Source of the DNA: JAKFWI01 sp031398975
Lineage (GTDB): Bacteria; Pseudomonadota; Alphaproteobacteria; Caulobacterales; Aquidulcibacteraceae
Length of the DNA stretch: 64,000 bases
Direction of reading: 5' to 3'
Assembly (NCBI GenBank): GCA_031398975.1
Contig: JANNOI010000045.1
Span: 1 to 64,000, forward strand
Shown here: one piece after another, positions 1-8,748 of the stretch
How the letters are laid out: each line of letters begins with the position of its first letter
How positions within the stretch are numbered: the stretch's first letter is position 1
Notes under the pieces: generated by a model
The model's input: only the letters and a program-made list of their open reading frames with translations
Database searches by the model: none
Told to the model about the DNA's origin: nothing
Translations under genes and position numbers: made by a program

Positions 1-324
1 GTGGCCACCAGCCCGAACCCGCCGCGCAAGTTCCTCAAGCCGCTTGAGTGTCGTGATCTCAAGCTCGAGCTCGGCGGCGGTGCGCGCGGCGCTCGCGCCA
101 TCGACGAGCTCCTCCTCGAGTTCTTCCAGCTCGTCGTCCGCGAGATCGTCGTAGCTATCCGGGTCGTCGTCCGCCTCGAGTTCGCGGAGCACCACGCCCG
201 CGTTCCCCCGGTAGTTCGCCTGCGCCGTCGCCCGAATCTTCCACTCGCCCAGCTCGCCTTCGAGGCGGCCGCGGCGGCGATCGAGGCGGCGGGCTCCAGC
301 CTCGGCGCCCCCACTGGCGGCTAG
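1..324 (-). pseudogene. 5'-truncated SNF2-type helicase fragment, cut by window edge
   Basis: Read on the minus strand with codons in phase with base 1, the frame is open from about position 384 to the left edge. It encodes an Arg-rich stretch, then a charged helix around GELGEWKIRATAQANY, a run DDELEELEEELVDGASAAR and TLKRLEELARRVR. From memory of the family, this resembles the linker between the two helicase lobes of large SNF2/HepA-like helicases of about 1,000 residues. There is no ATG or other good start before the similarity begins near 300, and an in-frame TAG lies at 385-387. The DNA that should encode the N-terminal ATPase lobe instead holds yidD and thrS on the other strand. It is therefore a gene remnant with its front half missing; its 3' part continues outside the window. 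An internal GTG or CTG start cannot be excluded. Confidence 0.55.
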
Positions 325-500
325 CCGGGGGCGGGGCGAGGCTGTAAGGCTTGGCCATGGACGCGCGCTTGACCGTATCGACCACTAGCACCGGCTGAGG
401 CCGGCGGCGCGGGCCTCGGGCGCGCCGCGACGGCCGCGCGCATCCCGGGCCTCCCTCCATCGCCAAACCACCGCCTCACCACCGTCAAGACCCCGCCATC

Positions 501-854
501 ATGCGCCCTCAGGCCTCTCCCGATCCCCAATCCGCAAAGCCCCGCATGGGCTTTCCGGCGCGGGCGCTGCGGGGGCTGATCCGGGTGTACCAATGGACGC
601 TGTCCCCGCTGATCGGGGGCCAATGCCGCTACCTTCCCACCTGCTCGGCCTATGCGCGCGACGCGATCGGCGCGCACGGGGCGTGGCGGGGAAGCTGGAT
701 GGCGGCGGCGCGGCTGTGCCGTTGCCGCCCCGGGGGCGGCCACGGCTGGGACCCCGCGCCCCTGCATGTCCGTGCGGCCTGGTGGGCGCCGTGGGCCTAT
801 GGCGACTGGCGCGGCGGCTATCGGCCCGCGCCGCCCGACGATCCCTGCTGCTGA
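501..854 (+). CDS. yidD: YidD, membrane protein insertion efficiency factor
   Basis: The 117-residue product matches the YidD family, small inner-membrane-associated proteins that assist YidC/Sec insertion of membrane proteins. The diagnostic core is visible: an amphipathic stretch RALRGLIRVYQWTLSPL, then CRYLPTCSAY (Cys42 and Cys48) and the second Cys pair RLCRCRPGG (Cys73, Cys75) followed by HGWDPAP. The tail after residue 87 is longer than usual and rich in Trp and Gly. ATG 501 is used; ATG 546 (MGFPAR) would also leave the whole conserved domain. thrS starts 11 bases after the stop, so the two may share a transcript. Confidence 0.92.
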   Translation: MRPQASPDPQSAKPRMGFPARALRGLIRVYQWTLSPLIGGQCRYLPTCSAYARDAIGAHGAWRGSWMAAARLCRCRPGGGHGWDPAPLHVRAAWWAPWAYGDWRGGYRPAPPDDPCC

Positions 855-865
855 AAGACCCGATC

Positions 866-2836
866 ATGCCGGCTTTGACCTTTCCGGACGGCCAGGTCCG
901 TTCCTTCCCCGACGGCGCGAGCGCGCTCGATGTCGCGGAAAGCATTTCCAAATCCCTCGCCAAGAAGGCCGTGGCCGCCACCCTCGACGGCAAGCTCTAC
1001 GACCTGAAGCGCCCGATCGGGCGCGACGGCGCGATCGCGCTGTTGACGCGCGAGGACCCGGCGGCGCTCGAAGTGCTGCGCCACGACGCCGCCCACGTGC
1101 TGGCGCACGCGGTGCAGGAATTGTTCCCGGACGCGCAGGTCACGATCGGGCCGGTGATCGAGGACGGCTTCTTCTACGATTTCGCCCGCGAGACCCCCTT
1201 CAGTCTCGACGATCTGCCCCGTATCGAGGCGAAGATGCGCGAGATCGTCGATCGCGACATCCCCATCACCCGCGAAGTCTGGACGCGCGAGGAGGCGATC
1301 GCGCATTTCCGCTCCATCGGCGAGTTCTACAAGGCTGAGATCATCGCCGATCTGGGCGCAGACGAAGAGATCTCGATCTACCGCCATGGCGGGGAATGGC
1401 TCGACCTCTGCGTGGGACCGCACCTGCCGTCCACCGGCAAGCTGGGCAAGGCGTTCAAACTTACCAAACTCGCCGGCGCCTATTGGCGCGGCGATCCGAA
1501 GAACCCGCAACTGCAGCGCATCTATGGCGCAGCCTTCGCCAGCGAGGCCGCGCTTGAAGCCTATCTCACGCGCCAGGCGGAGGCCGAAAAGCGCGACCAT
1601 CGTAAAATCGGCAAGCAGATGGGCTTGTTTCACTTCCAGCCGGAGGCGCAAGGCTCCGTGTTCTGGCACGCGCAGGGCTTCCTGCTGTGGCGTACGCTCG
1701 AGGCCTACATACGCCGCCGGCTCGACGCGGCGGGCTATGAGGAGGTCAAGACCCCGCAATTGCTGGACGCCAAGTTCTGGGAGCAATCGGGCCATTGGTC
1801 GAAGTTCCGCGAGAACATGTTCGTCGTGCCGGATGAAATTCCGTCTACGGAGGAAGAAGCGCCGGTGCTGACGGGCGAGGGGCCGCTCATGGCGCTGAAG
1901 CCGATGAATTGCCCCGCCCACGTGCAGATTTTCAAAAGCGCCCAGCGCTCCTATCGCGATCTGCCGATGCGGATGGCGGAGTTCGGCTGCTGCCATCGCA
2001 ACGAAAGCCACGGCGCGCTGCACGGGCTGATGCGGGTGCGCCAGATGACCCAGGACGACGCCCACATCTTCGCCCGCGACGACCAGATCGGAGACGAAAC
2101 GGCCCGCTTTCTGGCCCTGTTCGCCGCCGTCTACGCCGATTTCGGCCTCACCGACATCCGCTACAAGCTCGCCACCCGCCCCGAACAGCGCGCCGGCGAG
2201 GACGCAGTTTGGGACCGGGCGGAGGCGGCGCTGGCCGATGCGCTCACGGGCGCGGGGCTTACCTTCGAATACGCCCCCGGCGAGGGCGCTTTCTACGGCC
2301 CCAAGCTCGAATTCCACATGACCGACGCGATCGGGCGCAGCTGGCAGTGCGGCACCTTCCAACTCGATTACGTCCTGCCCGAGCGGCTGGACGCGTTCTA
2401 TATCGGCGAGGACGGCCAGAAGCAGCGCCCCGTCATGCTGCACCGCGCGGTGTTCGGCACGTTCGAGCGCTTCCTGGGCATCCTGATCGAGCATTACGCG
2501 GGGGCGTTCCCGCTCTGGCTCGCGCCGACGCAGGTGGTGGTGGCCACCATCACCTCCGACGCCGAAACCTATGCCGCGCGGATCGCCGGGCAGCTCCGCG
2601 CCGCGGGCCTGCGCGCCAGCCTCGACGTCCGCAACGAAAAGATCACCTACAAGATCCGCGAGCATTCGCTGGCGAAGGTCCCGGTGATCGCGGTGGTCGG
2701 GCGCAAGGAGGCCGAAAGCGGCCAGCTCGCGCTGCGTCGCCTCGGCGGGGAGGCGCAAACCGTCCTGGGCGCGGACGAGGCCGTGGCGCTGCTGGCGCGC
2801 GAAGCGATCGCGCCCGATCTGGCCGGCCGGCCATGA
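866..2836 (+). CDS. thrS: Threonyl-tRNA synthetase
   Basis: This 656-residue class II aminoacyl-tRNA synthetase charges tRNA-Thr in the cytoplasm. An N-terminal TGS domain (about 1-65) is followed by the editing domain with HDAAHVLAHAVQ and the catalytic core: KPMNCPAH contains the zinc Cys, HRNESHGALHGL is motif 2 and HRAVFGTFERFLG is motif 3. The C-terminal anticodon-binding domain ends the protein. The frame is open further upstream, but ATG 866 (MPALTFPDG) begins exactly at the TGS domain. Length is normal. The stop overlaps the start of the next gene (ATGA), indicating translational coupling to an O-antigen ligase-like gene that is unrelated in function. Confidence 0.97.
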   Translation: MPALTFPDGQVRSFPDGASALDVAESISKSLAKKAVAATLDGKLYDLKRPIGRDGAIALLTREDPAALEVLRHDAAHVLAHAVQELFPDAQVTIGPVIEDGFFYDFARETPFSLDDLPRIEAKMREIVDRDIPITREVWTREEAIAHFRSIGEFYKAEIIADLGADEEISIYRHGGEWLDLCVGPHLPSTGKLGKAFKLTKLAGAYWRGDPKNPQLQRIYGAAFASEAALEAYLTRQAEAEKRDHRKIGKQMGLFHFQPEAQGSVFWHAQGFLLWRTLEAYIRRRLDAAGYEEVKTPQLLDAKFWEQSGHWSKFRENMFVVPDEIPSTEEEAPVLTGEGPLMALKPMNCPAHVQIFKSAQRSYRDLPMRMAEFGCCHRNESHGALHGLMRVRQMTQDDAHIFARDDQIGDETARFLALFAAVYADFGLTDIRYKLATRPEQRAGEDAVWDRAEAALADALTGAGLTFEYAPGEGAFYGPKLEFHMTDAIGRSWQCGTFQLDYVLPERLDAFYIGEDGQKQRPVMLHRAVFGTFERFLGILIEHYAGAFPLWLAPTQVVVATITSDAETYAARIAGQLRAAGLRASLDVRNEKITYKIREHSLAKVPVIAVVGRKEAESGQLALRRLGGEAQTVLGADEAVALLAREAIAPDLAGRP

Positions 2837-4200
2837 GCCAGCCCCCGCTCAGTAATGAAAGCTTTTCCCGCCGCGGCGGGGTTGTGGCCTGGTTTCTCAT
2901 GGCGCTGCCGTTCACCAGCCTGGGCGGCGGGGCGGCGCTCGCCCCGATCGGGGCCGTGGCCGGGGTGCTCACGGCCCCCTGGTCGCTCCTGCGCCAAGCT
3001 GTGGCCTCGGGCAGCCTCGCTTTGGCGCTTGTGGCGGCGTTCGTGGTCTGGGCCATGGCTTCGGCGGCGTGGTCTCCCGCGCCCGGGGCCTGGCTTACGG
3101 CGTTGATGTTCGGCCTCACCGTGTTTGGGCTTGGCCTCTTCATCCTGGCGGCGGGGGTGGGCCGCGCGCGGGACCGCGAATTGGTGCGCCGCGCAGCGGT
3201 TGCGGGCTTGACTGCGCTGATGGCGGTGGCCGCGGTCGAGGCCCTGTTCGATTATCCGGTGGCCCGCCAGCTCGCCCCCCTCGAAGGCGCCCTCGCGCCC
3301 GAGCCGGACAGCGCCCGTGCGGGACCGCCCGAGCCGAACGCCGTCGCCGCCGAGCCCGGACCCCTCACCACGATCGACCCCGCCGTAACGGGCGCGCCCG
3401 ACGCCGTCGCCGAGACCGTCCCCGCCAAGACCCGTCATGGCGACGCCGCCTTTTTCCAGCCGGACGGCGCGCGGATGGCGGCGATCGCGATCGTGTGCGT
3501 GTGGGGGACGGCCGCGATGCTCGCGCCGTTCAGCTGGCCGGGCTGGATCGGCATGGCGGGGTTGTTTTTGGGCGCGGGATGGCTCTGCCTGCAATTCAAC
3601 ATGCCGGCCAATGCGGCGGCGCTGGCGGCGGGCCTCGCGGCGGCGGGCGCTGCGCTGCGCTGGCCGCGGGCGGGGGTTTCGGTAACCGCGCAGGCGGCGG
3701 CGGCCGGGCTGGTCGTGGCGCCGCTGGCCATGGCCCCGGCGGGCGCCTTCCTGGCGGACGTCGTCAAGGCGTTCACCGGGCAGGAAGCCCCGCTGGTCTG
3801 GTACGCCCGGCTCGAGACCTGGGCCTACGCGGTGGGGCGCATGCGAGAGCACTTGTTCTGGGGCTACGGGATGGACGCCTCCAGCACGTTCGACGCCGTT
3901 TACAACATGAACGGCTTCACCCTGGCCTATATCCCCGGCCACCCCCATAACGCCGCCATCCAGATTTGGCTCGAGACCGGCTTTATCGGCGCGGTGCTGG
4001 CGGTGGCGGCGCTGGCGGCGTTCGGGCGCCGGGCGGGCGCGGCGCTGGCGGAGGATCGCTGGGCCGCCGCCGCCGCCGCCGGCGCAGTGATGAGCGCGGC
4101 GGTGATTTCGCTTCTCACCATGGCGGCCTGGAGCGGGTGGTGGTGGGCGACGCTCGCGGCGGGCGCGGCGCTTGTGCGGGCTTCGCGACGGACGACATGA
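2833..4200 (+). CDS. O-antigen ligase/polymerase-like membrane protein
   Basis: The 455-residue polytopic protein has about ten hydrophobic segments. The C-terminal half carries the typical Wzy_C/WaaL loop: ETWAYAVGRMREHLFWGYG followed by GHPHNAAIQIWLETG. Proteins of this family join O-antigen or capsule units, or ligate them to lipid A core, at the periplasmic face. Residues about 150-200 form an unusual Pro/Glu/Ala-rich hydrophilic insert between membrane segments, probably a periplasmic loop. ATG 2833 overlaps the thrS stop by four bases. The next gene downstream is a glycosyltransferase, which supports a glycan role. Whether it is ligase, polymerase or bactoprenol-linked glycosyltransferase cannot be decided from sequence. 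Confidence 0.8.
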   Translation: MSQPPLSNESFSRRGGVVAWFLMALPFTSLGGGAALAPIGAVAGVLTAPWSLLRQAVASGSLALALVAAFVVWAMASAAWSPAPGAWLTALMFGLTVFGLGLFILAAGVGRARDRELVRRAAVAGLTALMAVAAVEALFDYPVARQLAPLEGALAPEPDSARAGPPEPNAVAAEPGPLTTIDPAVTGAPDAVAETVPAKTRHGDAAFFQPDGARMAAIAIVCVWGTAAMLAPFSWPGWIGMAGLFLGAGWLCLQFNMPANAAALAAGLAAAGAALRWPRAGVSVTAQAAAAGLVVAPLAMAPAGAFLADVVKAFTGQEAPLVWYARLETWAYAVGRMREHLFWGYGMDASSTFDAVYNMNGFTLAYIPGHPHNAAIQIWLETGFIGAVLAVAALAAFGRRAGAALAEDRWAAAAAAGAVMSAAVISLLTMAAWSGWWWATLAAGAALVRASRRTT

Positions 4201-4250
4201 TGGGCTTGTTTTAGCGCGCGCCCCGGGCGACGTTAGACATCGAGACAACC

Positions 4251-5078
4251 ATGACCTCTGAAACCTCCCGGCCCCGCTCCCTTCCCGCCGACACCGGCGT
4301 GCGCGTCTCCGCCATCATCGTCGTGGGGGAGAACGCGTCCGCGCTCGAACTCTGTCTGCGCGGGGTGTTGGGGGAGCCTTGGGTGGATGAGCTGATCCTG
4401 GTGGACGCCGGCGCGCCCCCGGGCGTGGCGTCGAGCCTGCGCGCGCTGCAGGCGGACCGGCGCGACGTCCGCTTCCTGCAGCCGGGCGAGCTCTTGACCC
4501 ATACCGAAGCGCGCAATCTGGGCGCAGGGCGCGCACGCGGACGCTGGCTCCTGTTCCTGGACGCCGATGTCGTGCTGCAGCGCGGGGCGGCGGAAAAGCT
4601 CATCCGCGCCGGGCGGCTGGCGCGCACGCCCTGGGTTATCGGCGGCGGGCTCACCGATTCCAAAGGCCGCGCCACTGGCCTGCACGCCCACGCCCCGCTG
4701 CGCCGGCGCCCCGCGCCGGTGGAGGCGGTGGACGGCGCCTTCCTGCTGACGCCGCTGGCGGAGTTCAACGCGCTGGGCCGGTTCGACGAGGATTACACCC
4801 TCTACGGCGAGGCGCGCGATCTGTGCCGGCGCGCGCGCGACGCGGGCGGGACCGTATGGCTGCAGCCGATGGCGGAGGCGATGCAGGTCGGCGCGGGCAG
4901 GGTGCGCAATCCCGCGATCGACGAGGCGCGCCGCGCCTGGGCGGACGCGCGCTATGCGCGCAAATACGCCAAAGGCCCCGCCGCACGCCTGGCCGCCGGC
5001 CTTTGGGGCGGGATGGCGACGTGCTGGGGCGCGCTCAAGGGCCTGGCGGCCCAGCCGATGCGCCGGCTGGGATCGTAG
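4251..5078 (+). CDS. Family 2 glycosyltransferase
   Basis: A 275-residue GT-A fold protein. The N-terminal half shows VSAIIVVGENASALELCL (first strand and nucleotide-sugar site), VDELILVDAG, then HTEARNLGAGRARGRWLLFLDADV, where DAD is the metal-binding DxD motif. A later FDEDYTLYGEARDLCRRAR contains the E/D expected in the acceptor site of rhamnosyl/glucosyl-type GT2 enzymes. No membrane anchor is seen. It follows the O-antigen ligase-like gene by 50 bases on the same strand, so a role in building a surface polysaccharide is likely; donor and acceptor are unknown. Its 3' end overlaps the convergent GT39 gene by 44 bases. Confidence 0.85.
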   Translation: MTSETSRPRSLPADTGVRVSAIIVVGENASALELCLRGVLGEPWVDELILVDAGAPPGVASSLRALQADRRDVRFLQPGELLTHTEARNLGAGRARGRWLLFLDADVVLQRGAAEKLIRAGRLARTPWVIGGGLTDSKGRATGLHAHAPLRRRPAPVEAVDGAFLLTPLAEFNALGRFDEDYTLYGEARDLCRRARDAGGTVWLQPMAEAMQVGAGRVRNPAIDEARRAWADARYARKYAKGPAARLAAGLWGGMATCWGALKGLAAQPMRRLGS

Positions 5079-6786
5079 ACGCCAAGCGAACCCTTCCGGG
5101 TTGCAGCCGCACCGGATCGTTCTTCGAGTAATTGAGCCCTCCAACCGCCTCGCCCAGGGGGAGGAAGGCGAGCCCGCGCGCGGCGAGCCCCGCCCGGAAG
5201 GCGGCCTCCTGGCGCTGCTCCACGATCACGGCCTGGCCCGGGGCGGCGGCTCTAGCGGCGTGCTCTGCGCTCAGGAGCGCGGTGTCGGTGCGCGTCAGGA
5301 ACACGAAGCTCGGCTCCCGGTAGCCCAGCGCGAACAGCCGCCCCGCCCCGGGCGAGAGCCGCGGATGCAGCCCCGCCCGCGTCAGCGCCGCCGAAGCCTC
5401 CGCCGAGACCAGGACGTCGCGCGCTTCGGGCAGAAGGCGCTGGCGGGCCTCGTAGCCGAACAGGAGCGCCCCCGAAAGCAGGCTCGCGAGCGCCAGCGGA
5501 AGCCGCCGGGCCAGCGCATAGGCGAGCACGAGCGGGACGAGGATCGCCGCGCCGGCGAGCGCGGTCTGCGCGGCGCGGCGCAGGTCGGCGTCCGCGTCGC
5601 CCGGCAGCAGCATCGAGATCGCGCCGGCGGCCCCCGCCAGCGCAGCCCCGATCAGCGCCATCGCCAGCCCGCCCGCGGCGCGCGTCCACGGCCACGGCCG
5701 CTCGAACGCCGCCAGCAACCCCGCCCCGCACAATAGCGCGAGCGCCGGATAGGCGGGTAAGGGGTAATGGACGAGCTTGGTGGGTAGCGCCTCGAATGCA
5801 AGCCAGACCGGAACCGCCCACGCCAGCAGAAACCGCACGCCCGCCTGGGCCGGATCGCCGGCCGGCGCGCGCACGCCCGCCCAGACGAGCCGCGCCGCCG
5901 CCGGGAGCGCGACCGAGGCCGGAAACAGGAGCAGCCAGACCAGCAGCGTGTGCACGCCCGGCGGCCCGCCATGGCCCTCATCCCCCCCGCCCAGCTTCGG
6001 CCCCAGATCGTCCTGGTAGGCCGCAAGGAAAAAACCCCCGTCCGAGGCGAGGCTGATCGCGACCGCCCAGGGCAGGACGATCGCGCCCGCGAGCGCCGGC
6101 CCCGCCGGCCAGCGCAGCGGCGCAAGCCAGGCCGCGCGCCGCTCCCACCCCCAAAGCGCCGCCGCCGTGAGCCCAACCACCATCGGCGTCACCGGGCCCT
6201 TGATCAACACGCCCGCGCCCAGCGCGCCCCAAAACAGCAGCGCCAGCCCGCGCGCCGGGCCGCCCTTCGCTTGCGTCGCGGCCCGCGCCCGCAGGCGCGC
6301 CAGGGCGGCGAGCGCGAGGGTGGTGGCTGCGCATAAGGCGGAATCGGTCTTGGCGATCATCGCCTCGCTCGATCCCAGCACGCAGCACGCGAACAGCGCC
6401 GCCCCCACGAACGCCGCCCGCCGCCCCACCAGCACGATCCCGCCCCAGAAGGCCGCCGCCGCCGCGACCATGAAGCCGAGCGTCGAGGGCAGCCGGTAGG
6501 CCCAGATCGCGCGGTCCTCCACCTGCGAGAACGCCGCCACGGACGCGGCCTGCAGCCAGTGGATCGCGACCGGCTTTTTCGTGCGCGGGTCCTCCTGCAC
6601 CGCGATGCGCACGAAATCTCCCGTCTCCAGCATCTGGGCGGTGGCCTGGGCGAAGCGGCTTTCGTCGCGGTCGAGCGGGGGGATCGAGAACACGCCCGGC
6701 AGGGCGGCGGTAAGCGCCAGCAGCGCGATCACCGCATAGGCGCGCCAGCCGGCGGCGAGGCGGTCGATAAGGTCGGGCGTCGGCAT
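5035..6786 (-). CDS. ArnT-like GT39 glycosyltransferase
   Basis: A 583-residue integral membrane protein with a dozen hydrophobic segments. The first periplasmic loop carries the catalytic signature of GT39/GT83: PPLDRDESRFAQATAQML, then DPRTKKPVAIHWLQAAS, where DE and the K..P.HW pair are the usual catalytic and substrate contacts. Such enzymes move a sugar from a polyprenyl-phosphate carrier onto lipid A, a glycan or a protein on the periplasmic side. The start ATG 6786 is followed at once by the first membrane segment. A GT2 of the polyprenyl-phosphate-sugar synthase type starts 110 bases away in the opposite direction and could provide the donor. The last 44 bases overlap the end of the convergent GT2 gene. 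Confidence 0.88.
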   Translation of the reverse strand: MPTPDLIDRLAAGWRAYAVIALLALTAALPGVFSIPPLDRDESRFAQATAQMLETGDFVRIAVQEDPRTKKPVAIHWLQAASVAAFSQVEDRAIWAYRLPSTLGFMVAAAAAFWGGIVLVGRRAAFVGAALFACCVLGSSEAMIAKTDSALCAATTLALAALARLRARAATQAKGGPARGLALLFWGALGAGVLIKGPVTPMVVGLTAAALWGWERRAAWLAPLRWPAGPALAGAIVLPWAVAISLASDGGFFLAAYQDDLGPKLGGGDEGHGGPPGVHTLLVWLLLFPASVALPAAARLVWAGVRAPAGDPAQAGVRFLLAWAVPVWLAFEALPTKLVHYPLPAYPALALLCGAGLLAAFERPWPWTRAAGGLAMALIGAALAGAAGAISMLLPGDADADLRRAAQTALAGAAILVPLVLAYALARRLPLALASLLSGALLFGYEARQRLLPEARDVLVSAEASAALTRAGLHPRLSPGAGRLFALGYREPSFVFLTRTDTALLSAEHAARAAAPGQAVIVEQRQEAAFRAGLAARGLAFLPLGEAVGGLNYSKNDPVRLQPGRVRLASTIPAGASAGPPGP

Positions 6787-6896
6787 GGGCCGAAACCTAG
6801 CGCCAAGCCAAGGGCGTGTCTTGCCGGGCTCGCCTCCGCGCGCGGGGCGCGCTAGACCCCTGCCGCGGGATCGCTGGCGATGAGGAAAGGGCCGAC

Positions 6897-7628
6897 GTGG
6901 CCGAGGCGGTGGAATTGAGCGTGGTGGCGCCGGTGCGCAACGAGGCGGGCAACGCCGCAGCGCTCGCGCGCGAGATCGCCCAGGTGCTGGACGGGCGCGC
7001 CTTCGAGATCATTTTTGTGGACGACGCCAGCCGCGACGACACCCGCGCCGAGCTCGCCGGGGCGCGTCAGGATCTCGCGAGCCTGCGGATCCTGGGCCAC
7101 CGCCGCAACGCCGGCCAGAGCCGGGCGATCCGCACCGGGGTGCTGGCCGCGCGCGGCCCGATCGTGGCGACCCTGGACGGGGACGGGCAAAACGACCCGG
7201 CGGACCTTTCGCGCCTGCTGGCGCGCATCACCCGTCCGGATGCGCCCGCGGATTTAGCGCTAGTGGCCGGCCAGCGGCGCAGCCGCCAGGACACCCAGGC
7301 CAAGCGCGTGGCGTCGCGGATCGCCAATGGCGTGCGCCGGCGGCTGCTGAACGACGGCGCTGCGGATTCGGGATGCGGCATCAAGGTATTCAAGCGCGAC
7401 GCCTTCCTTCGGCTGCCGTATTTTGATCATATGCACCGCTACATGCCCGCGCTCATGCGCCGTGAGGGCTACCAGGTGGAATTCCTGGACGTGAACCACA
7501 GGCCGCGGGGGGCGGGACGGTCGAATTACACCAATCTGGGCCGCCTGGCGGCGGCCATGAGCGATCTGTTCGGGGTGCTGTGGCTCGCCAGCCGCGCCCG
7601 CGACCCGGGCGGGGCGGACGAACTTTGA
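6897..7628 (+). CDS. Polyprenyl-phosphate mannosyltransferase-like GT2
   Basis: A 243-residue family 2 glycosyltransferase of the DPM1/ArnC group. It shows LSVVAPVRNEAGNAAALA, IIFVDDASRDDT, the Gln-Ser motif RRNAGQSRAIRTG, the metal site VATLDGDGQNDPADL, the basic QRRSRQDTQAKRVAS and the late SGCGIKVFKRDAFL and HRPRGAGRSNYTN motifs. It lacks the C-terminal membrane helices of ArnC, so it resembles soluble DPM1. The start is GTG 6897, preceded by AGGAAAGG. It probably loads a sugar onto undecaprenyl phosphate in the cytoplasm, which the divergent ArnT-like enzyme could then use. A small membrane protein gene follows 24 bases after its stop. Confidence 0.88.
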   Translation: MAEAVELSVVAPVRNEAGNAAALAREIAQVLDGRAFEIIFVDDASRDDTRAELAGARQDLASLRILGHRRNAGQSRAIRTGVLAARGPIVATLDGDGQNDPADLSRLLARITRPDAPADLALVAGQRRSRQDTQAKRVASRIANGVRRRLLNDGAADSGCGIKVFKRDAFLRLPYFDHMHRYMPALMRREGYQVEFLDVNHRPRGAGRSNYTNLGRLAAAMSDLFGVLWLASRARDPGGADEL

Positions 7629-7652
7629 GCGCTGCTGGCGCGGGAGGCTTTG

Positions 7653-8198
7653 ATGGCCAAGTCCGACATCCCGAGCGAAGATATCGCGACCATGCGCGAG
7701 TTGTCGCGTATCGAGCGTAGGGGAAGCAGGCAGGGCAGGGCCGATGCGGCCGCGGGGGGTGTGCAAATGGGGGCGGTTTTCGGGATTTTCCCGCTCATTC
7801 TGGTGCCGGTGCTGATCTACAACATCATCGCCTTCGGCGGGTCCGCGATCAGCGGGGACGCGGCCGTGCGCGATCAGTTCGACGCCGCCGCCTTGATCAT
7901 CCCGATGGCTTCGCGGGTGTCGTGGTCGATCACCTGGGGGGAGGTGTTGCTGCTCCTCTCGCTGATGCTGTTGTTCGTGGAATTGCTGAAATCCACCAGC
8001 ACCGGCTCGGCGGCCATCTTCAATCACGCGCTGTCGATGCTCGTCTTCATCGTCTGCCTGATCGAGTTCCTGCTGCACCCGGCGTTCGCGACGTCCACCT
8101 TCTTCCTGATCATGACGATGTCCCTGCTCGACGTCCTGGCCGGCGTAATCGTCACCATCGTGTCCGCGCGGCGGGACGTGGAATTCGACAAGAATTGA
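7653..8198 (+). CDS. Small four-helix membrane protein, function unknown
   Basis: The 181-residue product has a hydrophilic N-terminal region (about 1-35) and about four membrane segments (near residues 40-60, 85-110, 118-138 and 142-165), ending in a charged tail RRDVEFDKN. I do not recognise a named domain; similar proteins occur next to glycosyltransferases in Alphaproteobacteria, but this is memory, not a search. It starts 24 bases after the polyprenyl-phosphate glycosyltransferase, so the two are probably one transcript. ATG 7653 follows a GAGG-type ribosome site; a TTG one codon earlier is not needed. Confidence 0.7.
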   Translation: MAKSDIPSEDIATMRELSRIERRGSRQGRADAAAGGVQMGAVFGIFPLILVPVLIYNIIAFGGSAISGDAAVRDQFDAAALIIPMASRVSWSITWGEVLLLLSLMLLFVELLKSTSTGSAAIFNHALSMLVFIVCLIEFLLHPAFATSTFFLIMTMSLLDVLAGVIVTIVSARRDVEFDKN

Positions 8199-8202
8199 GC
8201 GC

Positions 8203-8370
8203 TCAGGCCCGCTCGTCGGCGCAGATTCCGGGGCGCACGCGCCGCGCGAGCGCTGTCCGGTAGGCCGCGGCGGCTGCGCCGGCGCGATCCTCCGCGCGCG
8301 GTCGCGCTTGGGCGACGACTTGGGCCAGGAAGGGCAGGGAGGGGCCGGGCGCCAGAGCGGGCTCGCTCAT
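8203..8370 (-). CDS. Small hypothetical protein (55 aa)
   Basis: Starting at ATG 8370, this frame gives 55 residues beginning MSEPALAPGPSLPFLAQ and ending RTALARRVRPGICADERA. The helical C-terminal half with one Cys near the end looks like a real small alphaproteobacterial protein, but no family is recognised. The frame is open for another 29 codons upstream to ATG 8457. Its stop lies five bases from the end of the convergent membrane protein gene. Codon use is GC-rich like its neighbours. Evidence is weak. Confidence 0.4.
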   Translation of the reverse strand: MSEPALAPGPSLPFLAQVVAQARPRAEDRAGAAAAAYRTALARRVRPGICADERA

Positions 8371-8532
8371 TGTCTCGGCCGCCGGCTCCCGCGACGTGCT
8401 TCCCCGCCCGAAGCGGGGAACGGCGAAAAGGGTCGGAAGGGGACGGTTAAGGTTCATTAGGCCTGCGGTGCAAGCCGTGCGCCACCCCGCCCGGGCGAAA
8501 AGCGCGCCGGAACGGCAAGGCGGGCGAACCGC

Positions 8533-8694
8533 TCAGGCGTTTGGCAGGGGCGTGTAGAGGTAGAAGTACAGGAACATGCCGGCGGCCGCCGCCAGCGTCG
8601 AAAGCACCAGCACCCGCACCTGCCAGCCGCCGCGGGAGCCCTGGCGGGCTTCGGCGGGCGTAAGCTCGGCTTCATCCTCGGGTCCGCGTCGCAT
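8533..8694 (-). CDS. Small single-pass membrane protein (53 aa)
   Basis: A 53-residue protein: a charged N-terminus (MRRGPEDEAELTPAEARQ), a Trp-Gln-Val boundary at about residue 24, one membrane helix (about 26-47, VLVLSTLAAAAGMFLYFYLY) and a short tail TPLPNA. It is in tandem with the entericidin gene, on the same strand and 54 bases downstream of it. The topology is probably N-in with the tail outside. No named family is recognised; the clear hydrophobic helix and the operon position support it as real. Confidence 0.6.
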   Translation of the reverse strand: MRRGPEDEAELTPAEARQGSRGGWQVRVLVLSTLAAAAGMFLYFYLYTPLPNA

Positions 8695-8712
8695 CGAAAC
8701 ACTCCCGGAATT

Positions 8713-8741
8713 GCGGAGGCCGCCGTCAGGCCGGCCTCCGC
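8713..8741 (-). terminator. Weak hairpin after entericidin gene
   Basis: Nine-base arms 8713-8721 and 8733-8741 are exactly complementary (gcggaggcc/ggcctccgc) and begin eight bases after the entericidin stop. There is no T-run, so it may stabilise the message or attenuate read-through rather than terminate. Confidence 0.35.
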
Positions 8742-8748
8742 GCCTCGG

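Noticed and set aside
1..324. Plus-strand open frame of 107 residues at the left edge
   Set aside because: It is the shadow of the helicase fragment on the other strand; composition is atypical of protein.
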